A stretch of DNA of 64,000 nt from Mauremys mutica (GCF_020497125.1 NC_059081.1:66050768-66114767); one strand, 5' to 3'; counted from the stretch's first letter, positions 35,041 through 47,157 are shown. Notes: generated by a model from the sequence alone, not told the origin. Numbers and translations: made by a program.

Positions 35041-37167
35041 TTCATCCTTATGAAACAGCTCTTCCCCAGGTATATATATTCCCCATTCAACTGAGCTGTC
35101 CCCCGCTGTTTGGGGCATCTCAGTAGAGATGATGTTGGCATTATAAACCTGAGAACCAAGGAGTCCATTCTATGCACCATTCTGTGCTTTTCTCAAGTCT
35201 TCTTAATCTAATATAAGAGGTTTCAAAAATAGTCCCTTAATATTGCATTAAACTGGGTTTAGTTTTTCCTCATAGGAAGGCTCCCTGATCTATGACTGAT
35301 TATTAGTTATTTGTATTACAGTGGCACCTTTAGATTCCAGCTAAAAATCAGGCCCTCTGATACCTTGGAGATGGACCTGGCATACCAATGCGCAGAACAG
35401 ACTGTTGAATTAGCCACTCTCCAAACACACAATAAGAGAGTCTCTCCCCCAACACGTTTAATCTAAATAGACAAGACAAAAAGGTGTCAGACAGGAAGCA
35501 AGATTTACCGCTGGGGACTGAAGCCCAGGTAGATTAAGCCATAAAAGGAATTGAACCCCTCTTCTCCCAAGTCCCACTCTAGGGCTTTAAAGCTCTAAGA
35601 TCTCCCTTTTATCTGCTCATGTATGTTAACAGCTGGGCCATTACAACAGAGCAGATCATCACAGGAGAAACAGAGCCGTTGTACGGACCTGGGCAGCAAA
35701 CAGACTGTATGTTAGTAGAACTCAGGAAGGGTCAAGTGCCCTTCAAATGGCATGTAATAACATAGAAGAAGTTTGGTTAATAAGATTGAACTAACAAAAA
35801 TCACAACCCATTGCTGTTCATCTTTTCACAATGTGAGGCAACCGCTCTAGTCTTCGCGATATATAACTCCTAATAACTCATTTGGTCCATTTAAGCACAA
35901 TTCTCTCCTATGGTATTTAAGTAATGAGCATCAGCACCAATATGTATTTTGACGTGGGCAATTCATGATGGAGTTTCCTTTCCCCCACTTTCATGAGATG
36001 ACAGCATCTTTCAATCTGCATCTGAATGAGGTATAGCCACAAAATATTGTGCAAAGACAAGCACACCAAGCTATGACGTACAGAATATTCTTTATCAATA
36101 AGAAAAATAAACTACACACCCTTCTTGAGAGGAAAAATGCTGCCTTAAGAGTATTAATAATTTACAAAACACATCAAGTCTATTTAATGTTATACAACCA
36201 AAAATGTTGATCTACCAGTACCATGGCAATGACAGATTCTCAGGGAGCTTCCTGCAGCTCTGAAAGGTTCCATGCCATAGATATTACATTGCAAGATCTC
36301 TAGGGTCAGGACTTCAGCTTTCAGCTTGATCTGTGAGGCATGCTGGAAATGCCAACAAGATGACTTGTCAGCAATTTTGAATCAGTCCAGGCCAACACAA
36401 ATATGTAGCAAATAAGTTTGTTCTGACACCACATCTAATAGCAAACAGTTCCCAGGATGGCTCTCTTCAGCCAATCTCTATCTCATCCAGGTACTCACAA
36501 GGTCACCTCCTTCCTAGCCAAAAAGGAAGGAGTCCCAAGCAGGTTTATAGTCTTCCTAGGTTGTCTGTCTTAGAGCTTTCCTCCTTCAGGAGAACATCTC
36601 TCCCTAGCCAGTCTCCTTTCTACTACATGGAGTAAACATTTATAGGTGCTATAACTAGCTCAAGCTGAAGCACTTCTGGCTTGCTGGCCTCCATATTAAC
36701 CCCTTCCTTACCTGGAGTGAATAATCCCCATTTCACACTTAGCATTACAGGCACATAGCAATGCACATACCACACTTTTGGACTCTGTAAATGGATAAAT
36801 AGTAATAATTGAAGACTAGTCTGTTGTGTGAACTAATCTATATAGTTCATACAACATGCGAAAATAAAGGATATGGATGCCTAATGCCCATTTAGGTGGC
36901 TTTGAAAAATCTCAGCCATCTGTATTTAACATACACACACAGGACAATATTTTGCACTCATTTTAAGCAAAATAAATAAGCTGTTTTAGAGGAAAATACA
37001 TATTTATCACAGGGAGAGGATTGTTCAGGATATTGGCAAAGGGACTTAGAGCATTGCAACTTTGTCATTAGCCCCATGCAATGGACAATGACCTGAAAGT
37101 AACTGCAATCTAATGACAGTCCTGCAACCTATGTGCAATGAGCAACTCTGTTCCTAGATGAACTGAG
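35041..37167. other. Sequence without recognised feature
   Basis: About 2.1 kb with no gene or clear repeat; a possible diverged minus-strand MIR/L2-type tail (ATTACAGTGGCACCTTTAGA) near 35317-35337. Confidence 0.4.
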
Positions 37168-37357
37168 TCATAGAATATCAGGGTTGGAAGGACCTCAGGA
37201 AGTCATCTAGTCCAACCCCCTGCTTAAAGCAGGGCTAATCCTCAATTAAATCAACCAACAGATTTTTGCTCCATAACCCTAAATGGCTCCCTCAAGGACT
37301 GAACTCACAACCCTGGGTGTAGTAGGCCAATGCTCAAACCACTGAGCTATCCCCCCA
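37168..37357 (-). mobile_element. tRNA-derived SINE with CR1-like tail (copy 1)
   Basis: On the minus strand the 5' head is tRNA-like: GATAGCTCAGTGGTTTGAGC (A-box region) and GTTGTGAGTTCAGTCC (B-box). Its 3' part, at the left edge of the feature, is AGGACCTCAGGAAGTCATCT and TCATAGAATATCAGGGTTGG, the CR1 tail in complement. Turtle SINEs with a tRNA head and CR1-derived tail are established (the tortoise polIII/SINE); the tail lets CR1 machinery mobilise them. This is a SINE head, not a tRNA gene. Confidence 0.85.
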
Positions 37358-37684
37358 TCACAAAACCCTTGTTGCAATTTGAGCACTAGTTGGGAATGGC
37401 ATCCAAGCTGACTGGCTGAGCAAAGAAGTGAAGCCCTGCATGGGCATGCAGACTGAACTATCCTCCCACTTCTCCTGCCCATAAAGACTGAGGCACATTC
37501 TTGGGCCAGATTTTGTTCTTCCATTTTCTGCTTGATGTGTAGATCAAGAGGACTCTAGTCTACAGCCCTGGCATCACAGTGGGCATTCTGTGTAAATGCA
37601 GAGCACATCTCCCTTTACTCACACACAATACTAGCACTGAGCACTGGTATCTACCATGGGTTCCATTCCTGCATCACCCAGGGT
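37358..37684. other. Short unassigned spacer between SINEs
   Basis: No recognisable element. Confidence 0.4.
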
Positions 37685-37830
37685 GACCTTGAAAGATCGA
37701 GTCCAGCCCCCTGCCTTCACTAGCAGGACCAATTTTTGCCCCAGATTCTAAGTGGCCTCCTCAAAGATTGAACTCACAACCCTGGGTTTAGCAGGCCAAT
37801 GCTCAAACCACTGAGCTATCCCTCCCCCCT
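37685..37830 (-). mobile_element. tRNA-derived SINE with CR1-like tail (copy 2)
   Basis: Same family and orientation as the copy 330 bp to the left: complement shows GATAGCTCAGTGGTTTGAGC and GGTTGTGAGTTCAATC. The CR1-like end (GAGTCCAGCCCCCTGC) is shorter and more diverged. Possible 5-bp duplication TTGAA (37689-37693, 37831-37835), not decisive. Confidence 0.8.
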
Positions 37831-38689
37831 TTGAACTTCCCTTGCCTCCACTCTTCCCTTCTTAGGCCTCTGCCCCTCCACCCCCTTTTGACTTCACAGG
37901 CAGTTCTTTCCTCTGTTCGACTGCTTGTGCCCCGGACTCCGCTCCTTGCGCCTCCATTCTTCCCAACTCACTGCTTGTGCCTCCACTGCCTCTGTATGTG
38001 TGAATCCATTTAAACAGTTTAATAGTTATAACAGATCTAACTATAAGTCATTCCTATCTATAGTATCATCAATTGTATTACCACATAGGTAATGAAAATA
38101 TTCTGATAATACTCTTTATGGCATTCGTTTTTGTTTGGTGATGCGTGTCTTTTCTCCTTTTGCTCAAGGGTTTGCTTGATTTTCCTGCACAAAAACTCCC
38201 ACTTCAGAAATGTAGTAGAGTATATGGTCTCCACACTGTACTCTGTGTGACTCTCTGGCTGTAGACGGTGTTAGAGCTCAGATTCAAATACAGAAGAGAA
38301 AAACATATGAGTGCCAAACCTTGTTTGACCACCAAAAAAAAAAGTGCACATCCTTCAAACTCCTACCCTTTAACACATCAGCAATTAAGGGCGTAGTTCT
38401 CTTGGAAGATATTTCCATCAGTTTGTGCAGCTCAAATGATGAATTACTACCATGATCATCAGAAATTCTGCTAGCACATTTGGGGAATCACAAGTGTACA
38501 ATCAATAATTTTTCTGTGGAGACTCTGACATGATACAAGGTAAAAGACAAAGTAAGTGAAAATCTGCCAGGTCTTTTTTCCAGGAAATGTACTAGAAAGA
38601 ATCATCTAATCCACTTTGACATGAAGTGCATTTACAAAGGCAATGGATGAAATCATTGTCTCTTTTGGGCAGGAAAAGCATCTTCCTAT
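37831..38689. other. Sequence without recognised feature
   Basis: No gene or repeat recognised. Confidence 0.4.
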
Positions 38690-38755
38690 GTATGTGTAAA
38701 CCTCTAGCACAATAGAGACCCAACACTGACTGGGCCCCATGGGCACTATTACAAT
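38690..38755 (+). repeat. MIR/L2-type tail, plus strand
   Basis: ACCTCTAGCACAATAGAGAC, ACTGACTGGGCCCCATGGGC and ACTATTACAATGTCATT: diverged tail. Confidence 0.45.
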
Positions 38756-38784
38756 GTCATTTTTTAACTCAAAATTCTACATCT

Positions 38785-38880
38785 CGAGGTATGGAGCAAG
38801 ACCCCATTGCGCTAGACAATGTGCAAACAGAGAACAACCACCCAATCCCTGACCCAAGGAACTTAGAATATATAAACCAT
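38785..38880 (-). repeat. MIR/L2-type tail, minus strand
   Basis: ACCCCATTGCGCTAGACAAT, GTGCAAACAGAGAACAACC and CCCTGACCCAAGGAACTTAG: complement of the dispersed tail, opposite to the copy just upstream. Confidence 0.55.
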
Positions 38881-39106
38881 TCTTTGCCCACCAAATTTGG
38901 CTGGCACAGATCATTGTCTTTAATGGATACCAACCCTAATTCTAACCAACACTAATTTTTGAAAGATCATAAGGTTCAAAACTGCTCTGCAAATTAAATA
39001 CTCAAGTTCCTAGCACGGTTGCTTTGTCATACATCTGTGTCATGAGGGTCCTTACTTAACTTACTTCCAAGAAATGAACAGAAATTTTACCTGAGTAAAG
39101 AGTTTA
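38881..39106. other. Short unassigned interval
   Basis: Nothing recognised. Confidence 0.4.
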
Positions 39107-39288
39107 GGCCAAGATTTTCAAAAGCATCTGGTGATTTGGGGTACCTCATTTTTGGGTGCCCAACTGGAGATAGTTTGAAGGAAGCTGGGTTTTGGTGGGT
39201 GGGTGCTCAGCACTTTCTGAAAAATTAGGTCCTTTTAAATTGACATATGTTCAGAACCCAAAATCACAAGACTTTGAAAATTTTGGCC
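39107..39288. mobile_element. 182-bp MITE with TTA target duplication
   Basis: Left GGCCAAGATTTTCAAAAG against complemented right GGCCAAAATTTTCAAAG, flanked on both sides by TTA (39104-39106, 39289-39291). Terminal repeats plus a 3-bp TTA duplication fit PIF/Harbinger-type MITEs. Non-coding. Confidence 0.7.
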
Positions 39289-39470
39289 TTAAGTCTTTTG
39301 TCATGTAGGAGATTAATCATCTGCCTGAAATAAACGAATTTCCATAGGTTGAAAGGCATCAGGTTTTAATTCTCCATAATATGCAAAGCTGAGAGCCAGT
39401 AACCACTTACACCTTTCTAGTCTAGTCTATTCAGGTTCTTACACCTCAGTCATCTCTGTAGTATCTCAAA

Positions 39471-39556
39471 CCCAGATTCTGAAATTAATTTAGGCTCCTA
39501 AGTTCCATTAAAATCAATGAAAGTTAGGAGCCTAAATACCTTTGAGGATCTGAGCC
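39471..39556. repeat. Small palindromic element
   Basis: Inner palindrome at 39489-39536 (TTTAGGCTCCTAAGTTCC against AAAGTTAGGAGCCTAAA) inside outer CCCAGATTCTGAAA / GAGGATCTGAGCC. Likely an older relative of the element at 39107. Confidence 0.6.
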
Positions 39557-40319
39557 TAAGCACCTTCCATTAGTGCATTAAGCAATGTACGTAACTAACA
39601 GCTATCACACATCTGTTCTCTCATCCTCCCTCCAGGGAGAGGCCATGTGCAGGGCAGTGTCTTGTGTTGCTAGGGTTTGTTTGTATGTGTTTATAAATAT
39701 GCATACTGCTATGTATTTATGTGAAAAAGGCAAGGTCAAGGAAGTGTGCCCTGCAGTTGGAATGGAAGGTGGGGAGGTTTGTGATGGACCTTCCCTCCTG
39801 AGAGGGTTCAGTCCATAATCTCAGACTGGCCCCCATGAAAGTTCTGTCTCCTACACAGATGAGCTTTACCCTTGTTATAGAGAGTTCCATTGCACCAGAG
39901 GAGCAGAGTTGTAACACTTTAGTCAGTCATGGAGTGCCTTGAACATAAGGATCTTGTGGTATACACCCTATTCATTACAGTGAATACCATTCCACATAGA
40001 GGTCTCCTGTAGCTACAGTTTATTGCATTAATATTAGGACCTCTGATTGATCTGATTTGTCCCAGAAAACATTACTGCCTAGAGCAATGACAGGTTCATC
40101 AGAAAGTACAGTACTCTTAGTGGTGAAAAATCCCAATCAGCAAGCATCTCTCACCTTTCTGTTGTAGTTTTGCTTTGCTTCTTGTCACTCGATGCCAATG
40201 AATGTCTTAAAGCAGAAGTCCTGACGAGGATTGCTGAAAAAGTCCTCAAATATGTGGAGTTTCTGGCATCTGTTAAAGATGCTGATCTGTGTTAGCCAAA
40301 GTTGATGGGCAAAGGATGG
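39557..40319. other. Sequence without recognised feature
   Basis: No gene or repeat recognised. Confidence 0.4.
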
Positions 40320-40425
40320 TTATAGAGTGTAAGCTCCTTGTTTTGTGTTTGTGCATTGCCTAGCACAATTGGGTCCTGGTCCATGACTGGGGCTTGTAGG
40401 TATTACATTAATACAAATAATAAAT
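40320..40425 (+). repeat. MIR/L2-type tail, plus strand
   Basis: GTAAGCTCCTTGTTTTGTGT, GCATTGCCTAGCACAATTGG, GTCCTGGTCCATGACTGGGG and AGGTATTACATTAATACAAA in family order; a clear copy. Confidence 0.65.
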
Positions 40426-42216
40426 GATACTATTTGCAAACCTTGGAAGCTTCGTGGCTAATACAGGATACAAATGCATTGTGAGATACATTGCCACTAA
40501 GGTATGAGCTGCAGGATTTGCTAGGGCAGGAGAGATTACAAACTCTATTACTGTTGAGAGCACTTGCACGATGTGGCACATCAGTTCTACATTATGTTGT
40601 GGCGTAGCACTGTATTATGCAGAATTATTAAGCATGTGAATTTATTACAGAATGATTTGACTGGCTGCAGAACTCCAAAGTGGGGGAGTTGGAAGCACAC
40701 AGTAATCAATCCTCTGCAAGCTACACTAGCTCCTCAACCAAAGGTGGAGGTAATTTTTGGTCTTCACATTAAAACCCCTGAATGAGCTAGGACCCAATTA
40801 CCTATTAATTGTTTTTAGAACTAGTTCAGATTTTCAAAAATACAACTATAGGTGCCATCCTGTACTCTGGGGTGTATCCCACAAATTAAAAATAACAGCA
40901 TAGACAAAATGACTGTCCATAAACATATCCATCTCAGCCCACACCATCCCCAACATTTGTAACAAAGAGGGGCTTTGCAGCATGCCTGGAATATTAACAA
41001 ATTTGAGCTCTGGCAGACCAAGGTGAGGGAGTGAGTTTGAAAATCAAGGCACATAATGGACTATATCTCCATCCGCACCTCTCCAAGAATATTGATCAAC
41101 AGGTGTGAAACAGCTCATTGTAGCTAAAGGATGGAGAAGGGATAAAAGTAATGGAATAAGAAAGCAAACTTTGCTGTAGATTTTCTCTCTTAAATGGATC
41201 GTCCCAACCACCTAACCTATAAAAAGTAACTAAAATACCAGCATATGGCACACTCTGCAGACAGACCAGCATGATGACATAAACTATAAAGGTGTTTGTA
41301 TTTCAGATGTACTGGAGGTATTTCAATTTGTATTTACTAAACAGCTATTTAATGATCAAACTTGCACAAGGGATCACTCATCACCATTTGCCATACAGAA
41401 ATGGCCACCCACTATATAAATAAATGTAGTCATCTTCACTCATCTTTGTCCGAGTCACAAATGAGGGGCAGAGGCACAGCTCGGGACATTTTATAGATTT
41501 ATCTTTTTGATAAACAAGATGCTCAGCTCAGTACTATCACCAGAAAAGCAGGCTCCTTCTGTCTGCAGCAATAAGCCCTTTCACCTGGAACATGCGCTGT
41601 GTACATGACGGTTGATGGATAACTCAGCAAACAAACTATAGGGTGAGGGGTAGTTGGGATTTCAGGGGGACCAATAGGATGGAAAGCAGCAGATGTATTT
41701 TTTTTTGTTTCAAAAAAGGATAAGGTGGAATGTGGCAGGCAAGGACTTAAGCATAAACACTATAGCTGGGTAAATAAAAATTAAATATATACGAATATTC
41801 GTTCATAATGTAGCAAAATGTAGCAAAAAAGTGCTGGGAGAGTTATGGAAAATGATGTATTTTTTAAAAAAATATCAGAAAGTTTGTTAAATAACTTACC
41901 CAAAGATTATTTTCCTGCCAGCGCTAATAAAGGCCCAGTGACCAAACTGCTGCAGAGACTGAAGGGTGGCAGTGTTTGCTCACTGAAGACTCTTCCCTAC
42001 CTGAAGGAACCAGAAGGGTCCAACAGAGAGAATGGCTAGTCAGCATGTGCTGATATTGCCCACTATTCCATCTACCTGGGGCATGCTGTGCAATGTTATC
42101 CACATTCAGCTTCATTGCAGGCTAACATGATGCATTTCCCAAATGCAGGCACGCAATAAAAGTGACACTCTCACTTCCTACAGTAGATCACAAAGGTTTC
42201 TCTCCAAGGCATCAGT
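40426..42216. other. Sequence without recognised feature
   Basis: About 1.8 kb with no gene or clear repeat. Confidence 0.4.
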
Positions 42217-42310
42217 TTGGCAAATCACTTAATCATGTGCTTAACTTTCAGCAAAAGTGTAGTCCACAGATATCAATGGAACTACTCACATGTATTGGGG
42301 CTCAAGGACT
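42217..42310. repeat. Small palindromic element
   Basis: ATCATGTGCTTAACTTTCAG, then ATCAATGGAACTACTCACAT: words of the same palindromic family as 19291-19390. Diverged. Confidence 0.45.
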
Positions 42311-43579
42311 CCATTCTGCTTCTGCTGAAGTCACTGGAAGAACTGTCATTAACTTCAATGAAAAACGAGTTTCCAATCTGCTTTCTAGAGGCCACATTTA
42401 GGTATGATCCTGCTCCCATTAAAATATTCTTTTCCCAGCACAGTAAAACCTCACGGGAGAGCTTTCTGTGGGGGGTGGTCTGTTGGTTTTTTGGCTCACT
42501 GTGTATTCTTGTCATATATGTCATTATTCTTATGCTTGACTCTGCTGTCCTCTTCCACCTGATCATTTAAAGGCCACTCCTTAGATAATACATCTGAAAG
42601 TTCTTTAGGAGATTCTTGGGTGGAGTCGTTGCTAAAGTGGCTTTAATGGAATACAGCATTCAAATATTTGCCTGTTTCTCACTTTCAGCCGCCCTTAGAC
42701 ATATCTATCATTTGAGGGCAGATCAAAGCCTGTGAACTGGTTGCCTTTCCCAAAAGGTAAACCAACTGGTTTAGCTTCCCAGCTAAATTTATGTCAGGCA
42801 GTTATTACCACCAATGTGAGAACAAAAGAGGGAAAGTTGGCAAGTTTCTAGCTCTCTCTTGTAAAAGAAAAAAAAAACCTCTCCAAGTTCATTATGCCAA
42901 GAAAAGTATAAGAAAAGTTAATTATGTGTCAGAAGTGCTTATGCATTTAAATGCAAGAGATGTTGCCCTGTACCATCCCCCACTAAAATTTGGCTTCTGT
43001 CCTCAGATTATTTTGTTAGTCTGGCAGCTCAATGCTCTTTTGGACTCCTCAATATTCCTGGATATCCAAATAGCAAAAAAAAATCAACTTCCATCAACCA
43101 ATGGCCTGAAGATTGAGCCCCATCCATCTGACACAGACCTGGTCACTGTGATCCATGTATTTGTGACCCCCAGCTTTTATTATTGCAACTTTAATCTATG
43201 AATTTATGAAGACATGCATTCTGAAATAAAGCTGGTACAAAACAGATCTTATCTGCTCAGCCCCATAGGTCACCATATCACTAGTAGTCTGCTTTCTGCT
43301 GAATATGTAGACCAGACCCAGGTATTTTGCTATTTGAGAGATTGCTTTTCCCTCCAGGACAACGATCTCCCATGACAGCTACTCTCCTCTGGAACCAAGG
43401 AATTGTCAACCAATAAAAGCCAGCTTGTGAACACATCAGATGGAATTTGCGTAGGCACTGAAGCAAGGCGATGGAACTTTCTGTCACATTAAATAAGGAC
43501 TATTAGTCACAAAATCGTCAGATCTATATGCAAAAATGTATCTCTTTGCCCTGACTTTCCTTCTATACAGTTTTCTATT
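42311..43579. other. Sequence without recognised feature
   Basis: The 136-residue frame at 42791-43201 (plus) has no recognisable domain and no splice or family support, so it is not called a gene. Confidence 0.4.

Positions 43580-43628
<49 letters not shown>
43580..43628. repeat. (CT)n(AC)n microsatellite
   Basis: About ten CT units followed by about fourteen AC units. Confidence 0.92.
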
Positions 43629-43634
<6 letters not shown>

Positions 43635-44476
43635 ACCATAATGTTGAAAGGTACCAGTGGATGCCAACAGGGAAGGGTCTTGGATCTAAGGACAATCATA
43701 GACCTCGATAAAGCCACTGGGGGAGCCAACCACTCTTTCCAGCTCAACAAGAGCAATCAAGACCCTTTATGTAGTAAAAATAGGCAAAAACTGTGGGGCT
43801 ACTCCCCAAGGCACCAAGTTGCCTGGCAGGTCAGAGCTAAGCTGTGTGCGCCTGGGGGTTTCACTGGTTGCAAACTCAGATTACACTGTGGCCTGTGTGC
43901 ATTGGAGGCAGAAAGCCAGGAGATGCAGTTGCGAGTGTGACCCTGAGAAGAAGCAGTGCAACAGAGCTTCCTGGGCAAAGAGCTTGCTGGAATAGCAGAC
44001 TTGGGGATTTCCGAGCAAGGAAACTACCAGCTGTTGTGTCTTTCTACTGTGTTCAGGGAAACAGGACTTTATGTACATTTTTGTAAGTAAAGCAGATTAT
44101 GCCAAGAACATACCTGGTTTGAATGAGCAATTGCTCATCCTAATGGGAAAAACCTTGAAAGGCCCTGAATTTGGTTAATTGCTCAGGCTAAAGGGGCAAC
44201 AATACCAATCAAGCTATTTCTTCTGTAGGCAGGAAAGAAAGAAAGATGCAATGTTATAGTTATTTCTATTTTTAGAGGGAGAGGCTCAGACATGTAGAAT
44301 GATGGGGCCATAATAGATAATATACGATCAGACAGATGATAGAATAAGGTTAATTTAGATCGCTAAATATGATAGAATAAGTAACATACATATTATCTGG
44401 ATTTATCTTACATCATAGTAGCACTCATGTTGTGCCAGGCATAGTAAAAACTCAACATGAGAAAGTTGCACAGGGT
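43629..44476. other. Unassigned, possibly repeat-derived
   Basis: 43640-44100 is GC-moderate and resembles LTR-type or processed sequence in texture, but I could not define ends. No gene recognised. Confidence 0.3.
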
Positions 44477-44600
44477 TAGGCTGACCAGACAGCAAGTGTG
44501 AAAAATTGGGACAGGGGGTGGGGCGTAATAGGAGCCTATATAAGAAAAAGCCCCAAATATTGGGACTGTCCCTATAAAATCAGGACATCTGGTCACCCTA
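44477..44600 (-). mobile_element. 124-bp MITE, TAGGGTGACCAGA family (copy 2)
   Basis: Inverted relative to copy 1. Ends TAGGCTGACCAGA and, complemented, TAGGGTGACCAGA. Flanks CACAGGGT (44469-44476) and CACTGGAT (44601-44608) match at six of eight, an aged 8-bp duplication. Confidence 0.8.
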
Positions 44601-44652
44601 CACTGGATTTCTTATAGGTGTTATTTTAGATGAATGTTGTTAAACTGGGGGT

Positions 44653-44853
44653 GGGCTGTGTGGACACACTTGTTTCAGTTTAAGAGTAGTTTGTTTTGGT
44701 TTATCTTGAGCTGATTCCTAATCAGCTCAAGTTAAACCAAAGAATACCTGGTTTAACTTGAAACAAGAGCATTTACTTTATACCAGTTTAATTAAGTAGG
44801 TTTAAAAACTCACCTTAAATTAAGCTAGTGAAAGTTTCTTGTGTAGACAAGGC
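44653..44853. mobile_element. Putative Harbinger-like MITE
   Basis: Right end TTGTGTAGACAAGGC is the complement of GCCTTGTCTACACAA, a common Harbinger-type terminus; the left GGGCTGTGTGGACACACTTG is a diverged match. Interior is partly palindromic (AGCTGATT...AATCAGCT at 44710-44728). Boundaries approximate. Confidence 0.5.
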
Positions 44854-45013
44854 TAAAATGAAAATAGGCCCTTCCTTAAAAGAGGTGATTCCAGATATAG
44901 TGAGGAAGAAAATATGGAGTGGCAATAAATAATAAGAAGAGAGGCAGCCATAATAGCAGAATAAGGAATTGGCAGGGATAAGATGAGAATGAAACTCCCT
45001 CTAATGGAGAAAA

Positions 45014-45085
45014 GAGTGAAATTCTATCCCCATTAAAATCAATGGGAGTTTTGCCCTTAATGTCAGTGGGGCCAGGATTTCACCC
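45014..45085. repeat. Small palindromic motif repeat
   Basis: GAAATTCTATCCCCATTAAA against the GGGGCCAGGATTTCACCCTC end, with ATCAATGGGAGTTTTGCCCT in the middle: the same type as 15765-15835. Confidence 0.5.
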
Positions 45086-46227
45086 TCAGTGATCCTTACT
45101 TTGTATTGCTTATGATCATATGAAAATGTTACCATTTACCTTACTAAACTTCAAGTAATAGAGTAATAGGAGACCTCTACTACCACTTAATTTTTTTAAT
45201 TTGTTACAACTTTGATTGATTACATTATGAACAGGCTAATCATGTAAATGCTAATAACATAGAAACAGTCCCATACTTCTCCCATATCTACCTTTCATAG
45301 TCTTTAATGTGTCAAGATGGCATAACAACCACAGCTATCCTGGATAATCATTCATTAAACATGAGGTTAATTCCATGTCCTGCTATAATTACCATTTCCT
45401 GAAAATCTAATGATGACGACGTACAATAAGTGCAGATTGATATATTGCTTTGGAAGGTTATTTATTTATTGCTACCTCTAGCTATAAACATTTATAACTG
45501 GAATTTATTGGTCCATAGTCCTTTCATATAAATATTTTACGTTCAGCTTCAGGGATCCATGTCTTCACATTTAAATGTCTCAGTCTTGGTGTCTGTATCA
45601 GCAACACAAGCTCAGTAGACAAAATGTGATGCACTATATTATTAGGCTATTATGGTATGGATATTATTGTTATTTATTATCTATACAACAAGTGTGCACA
45701 GCCATTTACAGAAATATAAGATGACAAGGGAAAATATCATGTTATTCTGCTCTACAAATGTATCGATGCATCACTAGATTTCTCACCTACAACGGGACAG
45801 GCTCGGGTTCAGTTCCTACCAATGCATTTAACTTTTAGTGAGGCAATTCTATTGAATTGGAGAGATTGTCTGGAGTAACTGAAAAAGACTAATACACTAT
45901 GGTGAAGTGGGAAGGTTGATTGCAAAGAAAGAGCTGAGCAATTAATTCATTGTTATTTCTGTTTTAGCACAGAGACATCCCCCCACCCCCACCCCCCGAG
46001 ATACAAAGTGAGGAATACTTATGATTAAAAAAGGTTTAAAACCAAAGCCAATCAGCTCCCCCGAAAGGCTCCAGGTTCCATATGCTCAGCCAGCTAGATA
46101 AGGGAAATTAAAGAGTCTCAATGCATTCAGGAGAAGACTTTGTAAAGAGTAAGAGTTTAATAAACCAGTTTGGTGAATGGAGATACAGAGCAGGATGGTA
46201 CAATCAATATGGACACAAATCCTAGAG
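45086..46227. other. AT-rich single-copy-looking interval
   Basis: No gene or repeat recognised; contains C-rich run at about 45980-45997. Confidence 0.4.
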
Positions 46228-47149
46228 CAGAGGTGGGCAAACTACAGCCCGCGGGACCACATCCGGCCTGCGGGACCCTTCTCCCCAGCTCCTGAGCTCC
46301 TGGCCCCGGAGGCTAGCCCCATCTCCCGCAGCCTCAGCTCACCCTGCTGCCGGTGCAATGCTCTGGGTAGTGGGGCTGCGAGCTTTTGCCAGGCAGCACA
46401 GCTGCAGAGCCGCAGTCTGACCCGATGCTCTGTGCTATGCGGTGGCATGGCTGGCTCCAAGCCGAGTGGTGCAGCTGCCTGTCCTGCTGCTCGAGGCAGC
46501 ACAGCTGTAGTGCCGCCAGCCACCGGTGCTCCAGGCAGCGCAGTAAGGGGGAAGGGAGCGGGGGAGTGGGATAGAGGGCAGGGGAGTTTGGAGTGGTGGT
46601 CAGGGGGTGGGGAACAGGGGGGTTGAATGGAGGCAGGAGTCCCAGGGGAGTAGTCAGGAATGAGAGGGGGGGTTGGATGGGGCGGTGGGGGGCAGTCAGG
46701 GGCAGAGGTTCCCAGGGTGATCAGGGGAGAGGGAGAAGGGGTGGTTGGATGGGGCAGGGGTCCCGGGAGGGCAGCCAGGAAAGGGGGGGATTGGATGGGG
46801 CAGTGGGGGGAAGTCAGGGGCAGGGGTTCTTGATCAGGGGACAGGGAGAAGTGGTGGTTGGATGGGGCAGGGGTCCTGGGGGGCAGTCAGGAATGAGAGG
46901 AGGGTTTGGATGGGGTGGCTGGGGGCAGTCAGGGGTTGGGGTTCCAGAGGTTGTCAGGGGATGGGGGGGTTGGATGGGACAGGAGTCCCAGGGGGCCATC
47001 AGGGGGTGAGAAGCAGGAAGGGTCGGATAGGGGACTTGGACCAGGCCACGACTGGCTGTTTGGGGATGCACAGCCTCCCCTAAACCGGCCCTCCATACAA
47101 TTTCAGAAACCCAATGTAGCCCCCAGGCCAAAAAGTTTTCCTGCCCCTG
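46228..47149. mobile_element. Non-autonomous hAT, 922 bp, with tandem repeat core
   Basis: Ends CAGAGGTGGGCAAAC and, complemented, CAGGGGCAGGAAAAC. Perfect 8-bp duplications TCCTAGAG (46220-46227, 47150-47157). Same family as 24456-25253 and same orientation. 46621-47020 is a G-rich tandem array. The 130-150 residue glycine-rich frames within are repeat artefacts, not proteins. Confidence 0.93.
46621..47016 (+). repeat. Two-unit higher-order minisatellite in hAT
   Basis: Seven units each opening with a variant of GGTTGGATGGGG start at 46621, 46671, 46743, 46789, 46856, 46903 and 46968. Spacings are 50, 72, 46, 67, 47 and 65 bp, so short and long units alternate: a dimeric repeat of about 112-122 bp. 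Short units carry CAGGGGTCCC/GGCAGTCAGGAA; long ones carry GGGGGCAGTCAGGGG and TCAGGGGA. The G-rich strand could form quadruplexes. Confidence 0.85.
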
Positions 47150-47157
47150 TCCTAGAG

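Noticed and set aside
37280..37357. tRNA gene on the minus strand
   Set aside because: A and B boxes are present but the sequence continues into a CR1 tail and recurs 450 bp away; it is a SINE head.
42791..43201. 136-residue plus-strand frame
   Set aside because: No domain, lysine-rich start from an A-run, no splice or promoter context.
43640..44100. Possible exon or processed gene
   Set aside because: Frames on both strands of similar length, no family resemblance, no poly-A tract or duplication.
45780..45830. MIR-like B-box (GGGTTCAGTTCCTACC)
   Set aside because: No flanking MIR core sequence; too short to support.
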